The position numbers and the translations under genes are program-made. Below, piece after piece: positions 1 through 5,788 of a DNA stretch of 7,411 nt. The first letter of the stretch is position 1; every line of letters starts with the position of its first letter. Source of the stretch: Candidatus Omnitrophota bacterium (GTDB taxonomy: Bacteria; Omnitrophota; Gorgyraeia; Gygaellales; Profunditerraquicolaceae); assembly GCA_018818365.1 (NCBI GenBank), contig JAHISH010000079.1, forward strand, positions 1 to 7,411. Reading direction: 5' to 3'. A model generated the notes under the pieces. It was not told where the DNA came from. It did no database searches and was given only the letters and a program-made list of their open reading frames with translations.

Positions 1-790
1 CATCCAGCACTTCACTAAAGGTCAACTCTACAAACGCCAACGTATCCATCTTTATATCGGTGATCTGCGGTGGCTCGTGGTCAGGCAGGGCAAAGAGGAT
101 CTTCGCTTCTGCCGGTCTTATCTTACCCCGCGGATCTTTCACGCGCACCACAAGCTCCTCCTCTTGGGAATTCGAGAGTACCAATTCCCCCCTGCCCTCC
201 TGGAGCGTAAGTGTTCTGGGCTCGATGATACCGCTTCCGTCCTGCATGCCTAATTCCGTCACCTCCACGACAATGCCTTTTTGAGAATACTCAACGACGG
301 TATTCCCCTCTTTATCTACTGCAAAAACGCGTGCCTTTACCGGCTCATTAAGGGTCCCTCGCCGAGGGAGCTCCAGCGAAAATGAGACAACCGGAAGATT
401 CTCTTTAAACTTAATTTTAGCCGGGAATGGGCTTTTTAAGGATTCAATCACTAAATGCATCTCCACGCTTTCCGGCTCAGAATCGGTAAGTGTGAATTTT
501 GCTTTGCCATCCTTGAATTCCAAAACCTGCGTTGAAGTAACGGCGCTTTGCGGGATCTTCCCTCCTATTTCCTTTATTTGGATATCCGCGCTCTTGTTTC
601 CTTCATAGCCTCTGGTAATCAAACCATACGCATCCAAGGCAAAGACCGATATCTCGGTTTCTCTCCCACATACGCCGTGCTCCTTGTTTTTAAGAAAGAA
701 CTGCACGGGTTGGTCCTTTTGCGCGGAAAAAGCGAAGGTTGTGGTTCCTATGCTGACACATAAGATAAAAACGGTTAGAGAGAACTTCAT
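1..790 (-). CDS. Exported protein with bacterial Ig-like domains (3' end beyond window)
   Basis: The frame is open from ATG at 790 to the window edge, giving 263 residues with no stop, so the protein is partial at its C-terminus. Residues 1-23 form a classic signal peptide: MKF, a hydrophobic core, then AFSA before QKDQ. Two repeated beta-sandwich-like units follow, roughly 26-130 and 132-235. Each has the pattern 'V.ARVFAVDKEGN' (ISVFALDAYG in the first copy) and a later 'L.F.DGKAKFTL' or 'L.EGRGELVL' strand. This is typical of invasin/Big-type Ig-like modules. Near 238 a 'PPQI' linker starts a third unit with 'VELTFSEVLD', which resembles the opening of SbsA-type (Big_5) Ig-like domains. 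Its start overlaps the stop of the preceding small gene by one base (TAATG), implying translational coupling. It is probably a surface or periplasmic stalk protein. The mature part seen here has a single cysteine (Cys42). Exact domain families are inferred from pattern. Confidence 0.8.
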   Translation of the reverse strand, partial: MKFSLTVFILCVSIGTTTFAFSAQKDQPVQFFLKNKEHGVCGRETEISVFALDAYGLITRGYEGNKSADIQIKEIGGKIPQSAVTSTQVLEFKDGKAKFTLTDSEPESVEMHLVIESLKSPFPAKIKFKENLPVVSFSLELPRRGTLNEPVKARVFAVDKEGNTVVEYSQKGIVVEVTELGMQDGSGIIEPRTLTLQEGRGELVLSNSQEEELVVRVKDPRGKIRPAEAKILFALPDHEPPQITDIKMDTLAFVELTFSEVLD

Positions 791-1008
791 TATACGATCC
801 ACCATGACCATGCCTTTTCCTTCAATGAAAAACTCCCCTTGATCTTTCCTTCCAGGCGCATGCTGTTAAGCGTGCGGCTGGTAGAATCCGGGCAACGGTA
901 TTTCTTTGACAGCGCTCTCTGTTCTACCTGACGGGTAGTAAGCCTGCCCTCTTCCCGCAAGAGCTTTATGATAAAGTCTTCAGCTTCAGGTTTGGTCAGA
1001 AGTCGCAT
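790..1008 (-). CDS. Small winged-helix-like protein
   Basis: This 72-residue protein has no signal peptide. Predicted elements run helix (about 5-19), helix (24-35, LTTRQVEQRALS), a possible recognition helix (40-54, DSTSRTLNSMRLEGK), then a short strand/wing with a tryptophan-rich end (KAWSWWIV). That order fits a minimal winged helix-turn-helix, so DNA binding is plausible but not shown. It starts five bases after the desulfurase stop, and its TAA stop overlaps the ATG of the Ig-repeat gene in the string TAATG, so the three genes probably share a transcript. The only upstream Shine-Dalgarno candidate is a weak GGCAGG inside the end of the desulfurase gene, which suggests re-initiation. I do not recognise a named family. 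It could regulate this operon or be a structural remnant of a larger regulator. Confidence 0.65.
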   Translation of the reverse strand: MRLLTKPEAEDFIIKLLREEGRLTTRQVEQRALSKKYRCPDSTSRTLNSMRLEGKIKGSFSLKEKAWSWWIV

Positions 1009-1013
1009 CGTAA

Positions 1014-2300
1014 TTAGCCTGCCAGTTCCCGCAACGCCTCTAAAAACACCTCAACCTCCCTCTCGGTATTATAGCAGTGCAGGCTCACTCTGACATTACC
1101 CCCATAGGTCTTTAAAATATCGAAGAAGCGCATAGCCGGGATACAACAATGGTGGCCGGCGCGCGTGAGTATATGATACTTCTCATCGAGGGCCATAGAT
1201 ACGTCATGGCAAAGCCACTTCTTTAGATTAAAGGTAACAATTCCTGCGCGCATCTTACTCTCTGCGGGGCCATACAGCTGGACACCGTCAATCAAGCGCA
1301 TCCCCTTAATAAGCTTCTCTACCAGAAAACGCTCATGGGCCTTGATCTTGGCAAGGCCGATGCGCCTGGAGAGATACTCGGCAGCCGCTCCCAGTCCGAT
1401 GAGGCCGGGGATATAGGGAGTTCCTCCATCAAAACGCTGGTAGTCATTCTTAAGGGTATAATCGCGCAAAGTCACATCCAATACCGTTCCTCCTCCGATA
1501 CAGAACGGGTGAAACTTTGCTAAAAGCGCATCTTTTACCATAAGCCCACCGGTACCTTTCGGGCCAAGAGGCCCTTTGTGTCCGGAGAAGGCATAAAAAT
1601 CACACCCCAACGCGTTCACATCCACCGGCATATGGCCGGCTGCCTGCGCCCCGTCGATAAAAATAAGCGCCTGAGGATTCTTCTTTTTAATCGAGCGCAC
1701 GATATCACCAACCGGATGGATAACTCCGAAGGCATTAGAGACATGCTGGAAGGCGACAAACCGGGTTTTTTTATTTACTGCGCGTATAAACGCGTCCGGC
1801 TGTAGCACCCCTTGGGAGTCGGGGGTGACTACGTTAAACTCTAAATTCAGGCGTTTGGCCAGACGCATCCACGGCAGGAAATTCGAATGGTGCTCCATGA
1901 CGGTGCAGAGAATGCTATCGCCGCGATGCCAGGCGATCAATGGTTGACGGGAAGAAAACCGCTTCTTCCTCCCGTTATCAGCAAGCGGATGCTCTAAGGC
2001 ATAGGCCACCAGATTAGCGCTCTCAGTGAAATTCCGGGTAAAAAGAAATTCTTGCGGAAGGCACCCAAGCAGGAGGCGCGCGACCTGCGCGCGGCTTGAT
2101 TCGTATGCCTTGTCTGCGCGTTGCGCAAGGCGGTAGTTGCCCCGCTCGATATTGACGCAGTACTCTTCGTAATAACTACGCTGGGCATTGACGACGCTGC
2201 GCGGCGTCAGAGTGGTGGCACTATTATCAAAATATATATATTTTCCCGTGAGCGGGAACTGCTGAATTCGCGCATTTTTAGAAATCAAAGAATCTTTCAC
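1014..2300 (-). CDS. SufS/CsdA-type cysteine desulfurase (class V aminotransferase fold)
   Basis: This PLP enzyme would remove sulfur from L-cysteine, giving alanine and an enzyme persulfide used for Fe-S clusters or other thiocofactors. The 428-residue chain shows family landmarks in order: YFDNSATT (23-30), EHHSN (136-140, PLP-stacking His), FIDGAQ with Asp216, SGHK with the Schiff-base Lys242, RFDGGTP (289-294), and RAGHHCC (380-386), where Cys385 is the expected persulfide cysteine of the SufS group. VRVSLHCYNT near the end is also typical. It is about 20 residues longer than common SufS, explained by a basic insert at about 105-125. The loop after Lys242 reads GPLGPKGTGG rather than the usual LYGPTG-type sequence. 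The start is GTG at 2300 with AAAGG seven bases upstream; no in-frame ATG lies nearby. SufB, SufC, SufD and SufU are absent here, so the sulfur acceptor is unknown. Orthology to sufS itself is not established. Confidence 0.93.
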   Translation of the reverse strand: MKDSLISKNARIQQFPLTGKYIYFDNSATTLTPRSVVNAQRSYYEEYCVNIERGNYRLAQRADKAYESSRAQVARLLLGCLPQEFLFTRNFTESANLVAYALEHPLADNGRKKRFSSRQPLIAWHRGDSILCTVMEHHSNFLPWMRLAKRLNLEFNVVTPDSQGVLQPDAFIRAVNKKTRFVAFQHVSNAFGVIHPVGDIVRSIKKKNPQALIFIDGAQAAGHMPVDVNALGCDFYAFSGHKGPLGPKGTGGLMVKDALLAKFHPFCIGGGTVLDVTLRDYTLKNDYQRFDGGTPYIPGLIGLGAAAEYLSRRIGLAKIKAHERFLVEKLIKGMRLIDGVQLYGPAESKMRAGIVTFNLKKWLCHDVSMALDEKYHILTRAGHHCCIPAMRFFDILKTYGGNVRVSLHCYNTEREVEVFLEALRELAG

Positions 2301-2330
2301 GGTGAAACCTTTCTTATAATCCTTTCCCCA

Positions 2331-2364
2331 TAAAAAAGGCAGGACGCATAAAACTCGTCCTGCC
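2331..2364 (-). terminator. Intrinsic terminator after the barrel/secreted-protein unit
   Basis: Read on the minus strand, GGCAGGACG (2364-2356) and CGTCCTGCC (2346-2338) form a perfect 9-bp GC-rich stem around a 9-base loop. A run of six T follows (2337-2332). This is a textbook Rho-independent terminator, 45 bases after the stop of the secreted-protein gene. It leaves only about 31 bases before the GTG of the cysteine desulfurase, so that gene either has a promoter squeezed into or overlapping this element or depends on read-through. Confidence 0.93.
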
Positions 2365-2409
2365 GAAAATTGTTCATCTATCGAATGACCCCTGCACTAA
2401 GGCCCGGTA

Positions 2410-3036
2410 TTAATAAAAACCGACGGTAATATTAGGTTGCGCACTAATATAGCAAGCCCCCTGGGCGTGATTAAAAGTAATGACATCGGTGGCATCAAAA
2501 TCGATTCGTGCCCGTTTTTGAGTTCCGGGGCCAAGCTCCGCGGGAGAAGAAAGATTCTCTGTAACAATAAAATAATCGGTATCAGCCGCAAGCGTAATCA
2601 CATCAGTAGGAAGGATATTCGTGCCCCGTACCGCAGGACCGGTAGCGTCGGCATCGGCAACTTGCGCGCCGTTACCGATTGCGGCATTGACGACCGCATC
2701 GGTGCCGGTCAGAGTATAATAGATCGTCCCTCCGTGAGAAGCGCTTGCGGTTATCTGCATAGTCCGTGAAACCGTAACCCGCATCTGGGTATAGGTACCT
2801 GGGCTGAATCCCTCAGGGCTGCCGTATCCTCCACAAAGCTGCCCGGGCTGTACCGAAGTAATATCAAAGGTATAGTCTCCTTGTCCCGCAACCTCCCAGA
2901 CGCCGGTCGTGCTATTGTAGAACTCCACTTTATTGATAGTCACAATAAATTCCGTGGGAGTAGCGGTAAACGTATCTGCCCAGGCCATAGAACTTACCAT
3001 ACATACCAAGAATACAGAAACAAAAAGTCTCTTCAT
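2410..3036 (-). CDS. Small secreted beta-rich protein, weakly DUF4382-like
   Basis: With ATG at 3036 the product has 208 residues. I chose this start because GGGAGAGG lies about ten bases upstream and the signal peptide begins right at it (MKRLFVSVFLVCM, cleavage expected after AWA20). The TTG at 3057 would add seven residues and overlap the previous gene. The mature chain is rich in Thr, Ala, Gly and Val with alternating beta-strand patterns. The early segment 'FIVTINKVEFYNSTTGVW' followed by 'GTYTQMRVTV' recalls DUF4382-type carbohydrate-binding-like sandwiches, but this is a weak pattern match. Two cysteines, Cys68 and Cys195, could form a disulfide. The protein ends in an aromatic residue (NITVGFY). 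It lies four bases after the inverse-autotransporter barrel and before a terminator, so the two are almost certainly co-transcribed and may work together at the cell surface. Confidence 0.82.
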   Translation of the reverse strand: MKRLFVSVFLVCMVSSMAWADTFTATPTEFIVTINKVEFYNSTTGVWEVAGQGDYTFDITSVQPGQLCGGYGSPEGFSPGTYTQMRVTVSRTMQITASASHGGTIYYTLTGTDAVVNAAIGNGAQVADADATGPAVRGTNILPTDVITLAADTDYFIVTENLSSPAELGPGTQKRARIDFDATDVITFNHAQGACYISAQPNITVGFY

Positions 3037-3040
3037 CAAA

Positions 3041-3907
3041 TTATGTCCCTCTCCCAATTGACACCGCGATTCCGCCGGTCTCTCTCCACTTCTCCACTTC
3101 TATCTCATACTCTCTTTCTACGCGCTCCAGCACTTTATCGCTATGGTCAACTTTCTCAGGATATGCTTCTTTGGAGATGCCGATATTGCAGAATCGTGTA
3201 TCGTCTCCGGGGCCAAAGGGTATAGTAATTCTTGTGTCAAAGCGCCAGGAGGTATCTCCTTTGTTGTCATCGTAAAATATCACATCGATGGTATGGAATT
3301 TAAAAGGCTTTATCTGTGTCCTAATATGCCAGCCTTCTTTATTATTGAATTCCTGGTAATTATACCATTCTCCTCCGGCAAAGAACTTTATCCAATTCAT
3401 ATAGGGCACCGGCACACCCAGTTCCCAATCAAAGCCATCCACCGCTTCCTCATAGACTTTAGAGGTACGGGTTTCCTCAACAACTCTCACCGGAGAAAGG
3501 CCGATATAGCTGTTGCCGCGGAATTCTATTAAGTTGAAAAATGCCTCTATCCCCAGGCCCACACGGTAATGTTTATTGTTATCGGCAAAATCAAAATAGG
3601 TATTGCCGCCCAAAAGAATACTATTATCCTCAAGTAACTTTCTATAGCCAAAGCCTAGATTATAGGTACTATCTTTATCCTTAAATGAGTAACGCGGATG
3701 GATGAAGAAAGTGTCTTGCTTATCGACATCCTGTTTGAGTGGTTGGACGGTTTCGAAGTAAACGGTAGGTTTGCGGTCATCGCCGCCGCTGGCGCCAAAG
3801 TTAATACGTGTAAGCCATTCGGGGGTCGTGGATTCTTCGGCAAAGACAAAACTGTTGCTGCAGAGGATACATAGGGAAATTACGATTAAGAAAATTTTCT
3901 TATTCAC
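3041..3907 (-). CDS. Inverse-autotransporter (intimin/invasin-type) beta-barrel without passenger
   Basis: The 288-residue product has a signal peptide (1-23, ending FVFA before EES). It then shows the inverse-autotransporter beta-domain pattern: KPTVYFETVQPLKQD (46-60), FFIHPRYSF (67-75), TYNLGFGYRKLL (81-92), LLGGNTYFDF (98-107), YRVGLGIEAF (114-123), YIGLSP (134-139), DGFDWELGVPVPY (157-169), FFAGGEWYNY (175-184), and paired amphipathic strands to about 230. In intimin and invasin this domain forms an outer-membrane 12-stranded barrel that exports a C-terminal Ig-like passenger. Here the segment VLERVEREYEIEVEKW (259-274), like the conserved region just after the barrel, is followed by only 14 residues, so no passenger exists on this chain. 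The start is GTG at 3907, supported by AAAGGAGGT (3927-3919). A near-consensus promoter lies 60-90 bases upstream. It could act as a plain porin-like anchor, or serve a passenger encoded elsewhere. Confidence 0.9.
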   Translation of the reverse strand: MNKKIFLIVISLCILCSNSFVFAEESTTPEWLTRINFGASGGDDRKPTVYFETVQPLKQDVDKQDTFFIHPRYSFKDKDSTYNLGFGYRKLLEDNSILLGGNTYFDFADNNKHYRVGLGIEAFFNLIEFRGNSYIGLSPVRVVEETRTSKVYEEAVDGFDWELGVPVPYMNWIKFFAGGEWYNYQEFNNKEGWHIRTQIKPFKFHTIDVIFYDDNKGDTSWRFDTRITIPFGPGDDTRFCNIGISKEAYPEKVDHSDKVLERVEREYEIEVEKWRETGGIAVSIGRGT

Positions 3908-3966
3908 TGCGGAAGAGGACCTCCTTTAGATTTCCACGATTCAAGGTTTCCTTGCTTCTTGTTTTA

Positions 3967-3994
3967 ATTATACCTCTCTATTTTAAGCTGTCAA
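3967..3994 (-). promoter_or_regulatory. Near-consensus sigma70-type promoter for the barrel operon
   Basis: On the minus strand TTGACA (3994-3989) and TATAAT (3972-3967) are both perfect consensus hexamers with a 16-base spacer. Transcription would start near 3960 and give an untranslated leader of about 50 bases containing the AAAGGAGGT ribosome-binding site. The TGA stop of the upstream thioredoxin gene (3993-3991) lies inside the TTGACA box. This is the strongest promoter visible in the window. Confidence 0.85.
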
Positions 3995-4779
3995 GAGTTT
4001 TCAGGACTCGCTTCTGAGTCCTCTTTCAGCTCTTCTTCGATGATCTGCTGAAAGAGTTCAAAAGGATAGGCCCCGTTTATATAACGCCCGTTGATAAAGA
4101 ATGAGGGAGTGCCTTGCACGCCGAATTTCGTCGCATCCTCTATATCGCTCTCCACCGCTTTTGCCACCTGAGGATCATTCCGGCATGCCGAGAATGCCTC
4201 TGTATCGAGTCCCAATCCTTCGGCATATTTATCAAAGCTTCCTTGATCCAAGGTCTCATCCGAAAGCAGCTTATCGAACATCTGCCAATATTGGCCTTGT
4301 GCCCCCGCGCATCGCGCCGCGATCGCAGCGGGTTTGGCAAAAGGATGAAAGCCCAAAGGAAAATCACGATAAGCAAATTTCAGCTTCCCCGTATCGATAT
4401 ATTCCTTCTCTATCTGCGGGAAGGACTGTTGGAAGAATCTCTTGGTATAAGGGCACTGAAAATCGCTGAATTCAATCAGTGTCACCGGGGCTTGCGCATT
4501 ACCTTTAATAGGATTGGTGCCGAAGGTAACCCCTTCTACCTTCACGCTGCCGGGGGCCGGCGGAGCTTCAGGAGCCTGCGGAGGAAATGGGGAGCCTGCT
4601 GGTGCGCTTTCCTTCAGAGCTTTGACTAATTCGGTGATGACTTTTACCGAAGTATCCTCTTGGGGTGCCTTTAAACTATCCCCGATAATGTTCGCGGACT
4701 TAACCATACTATCCCCGATCAAATGAGCCGCGATGATAAACGCAAGACAAAACAAAGCTGCGCGTAGAATCTCTTTCAT
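3991..4779 (-). CDS. Membrane-anchored DsbA-like thioredoxin with single-cysteine CPYT site
   Basis: The 262-residue protein starts at ATG 4779, five bases after GGAGG. Residues 6-22 form a hydrophobic segment without a clear cleavage site, so it is probably an uncleaved anchor or a signal peptide. A polar stretch and a Pro/Ala-rich linker (58-78) follow. From about 80 to 250 comes a thioredoxin fold with inserted helical domain: VTLIEFSDFQCPYTKRFF (99-116), FAYRDFPL (135-142), AARCAGAQGQYWQMFDKL (154-171), and GVQGTPSFFINGR (220-232) with the cis-proline after Thr224. This is the DsbA/Thioredoxin_4 group, which introduces or rearranges disulfides in the periplasm. The usual CxxC is CPYT here, with Cys109 alone; codon ACC at 4446-4444 encodes the Thr. 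The auxiliary cysteines Cys157 and Cys199 are retained. Loss of the resolving cysteine argues against classic oxidase activity and suggests isomerase-, reductase- or chaperone-like use. It sits directly before the secreted barrel operon. Confidence 0.92.
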   Translation of the reverse strand: MKEILRAALFCLAFIIAAHLIGDSMVKSANIIGDSLKAPQEDTSVKVITELVKALKESAPAGSPFPPQAPEAPPAPGSVKVEGVTFGTNPIKGNAQAPVTLIEFSDFQCPYTKRFFQQSFPQIEKEYIDTGKLKFAYRDFPLGFHPFAKPAAIAARCAGAQGQYWQMFDKLLSDETLDQGSFDKYAEGLGLDTEAFSACRNDPQVAKAVESDIEDATKFGVQGTPSFFINGRYINGAYPFELFQQIIEEELKEDSEASPENS

Positions 4780-4838
4780 ACACTCCTCCGATAAATTGTG
4801 CGCCGAATTCTGAATGTGACCATTGTCATTTTTGAACT

Positions 4839-4867
4839 ATCCTATACTACTTTTGCCCACAGGTCAA
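4839..4867 (-). promoter_or_regulatory. Putative promoter for the DsbA-like gene
   Basis: TTGACC (4867-4862) and TAGGAT (4844-4839) are separated by 17 bases on the minus strand, matching consensus at five and four of six positions. The TGA stop of the release-factor-like gene (4866-4864) is inside the -35 box. The leader to the ATG at 4779 would be about 50 bases. The -10 match is modest, so read-through from upstream remains possible. Confidence 0.5.
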
Positions 4868-5271
4868 TCAGATTCTATCCGCACCTTCCCGCGCAACGCC
4901 TTCTTTTGCGAATGACGCCGTTTTGCTTCCAGGATTTTCAGTTTAGCCCTACGGGATCTCTTACGTTTCTGCCGGCGGATCTTTTCAATGCGTTTTCTCT
5001 CTTCGGAAAGCTTTCCCAGAATACCGGATTCGATCTTCTTTAATAACATCCTGCGCGCCAGGAAACGGTTGAGGGCCTGCGAGCGTTCCTGTTGGCATTT
5101 GACCTCGATGCCGGTAGGCAGATGCCGCAGATAGACGCAGGTAGAGACCTTATTGACATTCTGGCCGCCGGGTCCTTGGGAGCGGATGAATTTTTCCTCG
5201 ATATCCGCTTCGCGCACGCCTAACCTCACCATCAACTCGCCTAACTGCGCTTCCTTATCTATTCCAACCAT
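4864..5271 (-). CDS. Release-factor-like GGQ protein (ArfB/mtRF-R-type ribosome rescue)
   Basis: This 135-residue protein contains only the catalytic domain of class I release factors. [17 protein letters not shown] (28-44) carries the universal GGQ (35-37), which places water for peptidyl-tRNA hydrolysis in the ribosomal peptidyl-transferase centre. [20 protein letters not shown] (50-69) is the expected continuation of that domain. There is no codon-recognition domain, and the C-terminal third (about 90-135) is a strongly basic helical tail rich in Lys and Arg. The ArfB/YaeJ family uses such a tail to sense an empty mRNA channel on stalled ribosomes. Length fits ArfB (about 140) and the mitochondrial C12orf65-like group, and the sequence around GGQ looks closer to RF2/PrfH than to E. 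coli ArfB. It begins eight bases after the upstream gene, so the pair is probably one transcript. The ribosome-binding site is weak (GAG). Confidence 0.92.
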   Translation of the reverse strand: MVGIDKEAQLGELMVRLGVREADIEEKFIRSQGPGGQNVNKVSTCVYLRHLPTGIEVKCQQERSQALNRFLARRMLLKKIESGILGKLSEERKRIEKIRRQKRKRSRRAKLKILEAKRRHSQKKALRGKVRIESD

Positions 5272-5279
5272 TATTTTCT

Positions 5280-5693
5280 CTATCCAAAAAACATATTTGA
5301 GATCACCTCACCGGTGATGCGGTCGACAAAGATCCAGATATCTCCTTCTTCCAGACTTTCTTCTTGACGAGTAAAATAGACCGCCTGAAAATCACGTCCT
5401 TCAAGCAAGACGCATGATTCAGGCAAGGAAATAGAATTCTTTTTATACATCGCAATAAGGTTTGCGGAAAAATTATCCCATTTCCGGTTTCCCTCGTCGT
5501 AGAAGATATCCATAGTATCGGGCGACATCTTGACATCCCGCACCGCCTGGACCGCGATCGAAATGATCTTCTCTTGGGGTAATGCTTCCTGGGCCTGGAG
5601 AAGCCCTGCGGGAGCGAATACGCACGAGAAGCACGCAAATGCCAAGATCAAAGCAAAAAACGCCTTACCCCTTTTTCCTCTGCTCTTCTTCAT
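5280..5693 (-). CDS. Small exported protein of unknown function
   Basis: The 137-residue product has a basic N-terminus (KKSRGKRGK), a hydrophobic core (11-27) and likely signal-peptidase I cleavage after LLQA34. The two cysteines at 21 and 24 lie in the signal region and lack a proper lipobox. The mature domain of about 100 residues looks alpha/beta: a first helix (40-53), '[12 protein letters not shown]' (61-72), a central '[12 protein letters not shown]' strand, and a final '[15 protein letters not shown]' strand pair. The ending 'VDxxTGEV' recalls small periplasmic PepSY-like or cystatin-like folds, but I cannot assign a family. GGAG lies about ten bases before the ATG. It overlaps nothing and is followed within eight bases by the release-factor-like gene. 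No functional link between the two is evident; they may simply share a promoter. Confidence 0.8.
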   Translation of the reverse strand: MKKSRGKRGKAFFALILAFACFSCVFAPAGLLQAQEALPQEKIISIAVQAVRDVKMSPDTMDIFYDEGNRKWDNFSANLIAMYKKNSISLPESCVLLEGRDFQAVYFTRQEESLEEGDIWIFVDRITGEVISNMFFG

Positions 5694-5760
5694 TGTCTTC
5701 TTTCTCCTGCTTTAGACGCCACCACATCCTTGAGTGAGCCTAGACGCCGCTATTAAGAAC

Positions 5761-5788
5761 TTTATAGATGAGAAGTCTTCTTATTCAA
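5761..5788 (-). promoter_or_regulatory. Putative promoter for the small exported protein and GGQ gene
   Basis: On the minus strand TTGAAT (5788-5783) and TATAAA (5766-5761) are 16 bases apart. The -35 overlaps the final codons and TAA stop (5783-5781) of the propeller gene. The leader to the ATG at 5693 would be about 60 bases and contains an 8-base direct repeat, GGCGTCTA, at 5748-5741 and 5720-5713. The -35 match is only four of six, so this call is tentative. Confidence 0.4.

Noticed and set aside
2410..3057. TTG start at 3057 for the secreted protein
   Set aside because: It would put MGEGHNL before the signal peptide and overlap the barrel gene; ATG at 3036 has a good ribosome-binding site and a proper signal-peptide start.
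3143..3532. A 129-codon plus-strand open frame
   Set aside because: It is antisense to conserved strands of the inverse-autotransporter barrel and has no ribosome-binding site or family pattern.
4114..4629. A 171-codon plus-strand open frame
   Set aside because: It lies entirely opposite the well-supported DsbA-like gene, has no recognisable motif and has low-complexity basic content typical of antisense frames.
5280..5693. Possible lipoprotein signal in the small exported protein (cysteines at 21 and 24)
   Set aside because: The residues before the cysteines (AFA and CFS) do not fit a lipobox, and a normal signal-peptidase I site LLQA-QEA follows.
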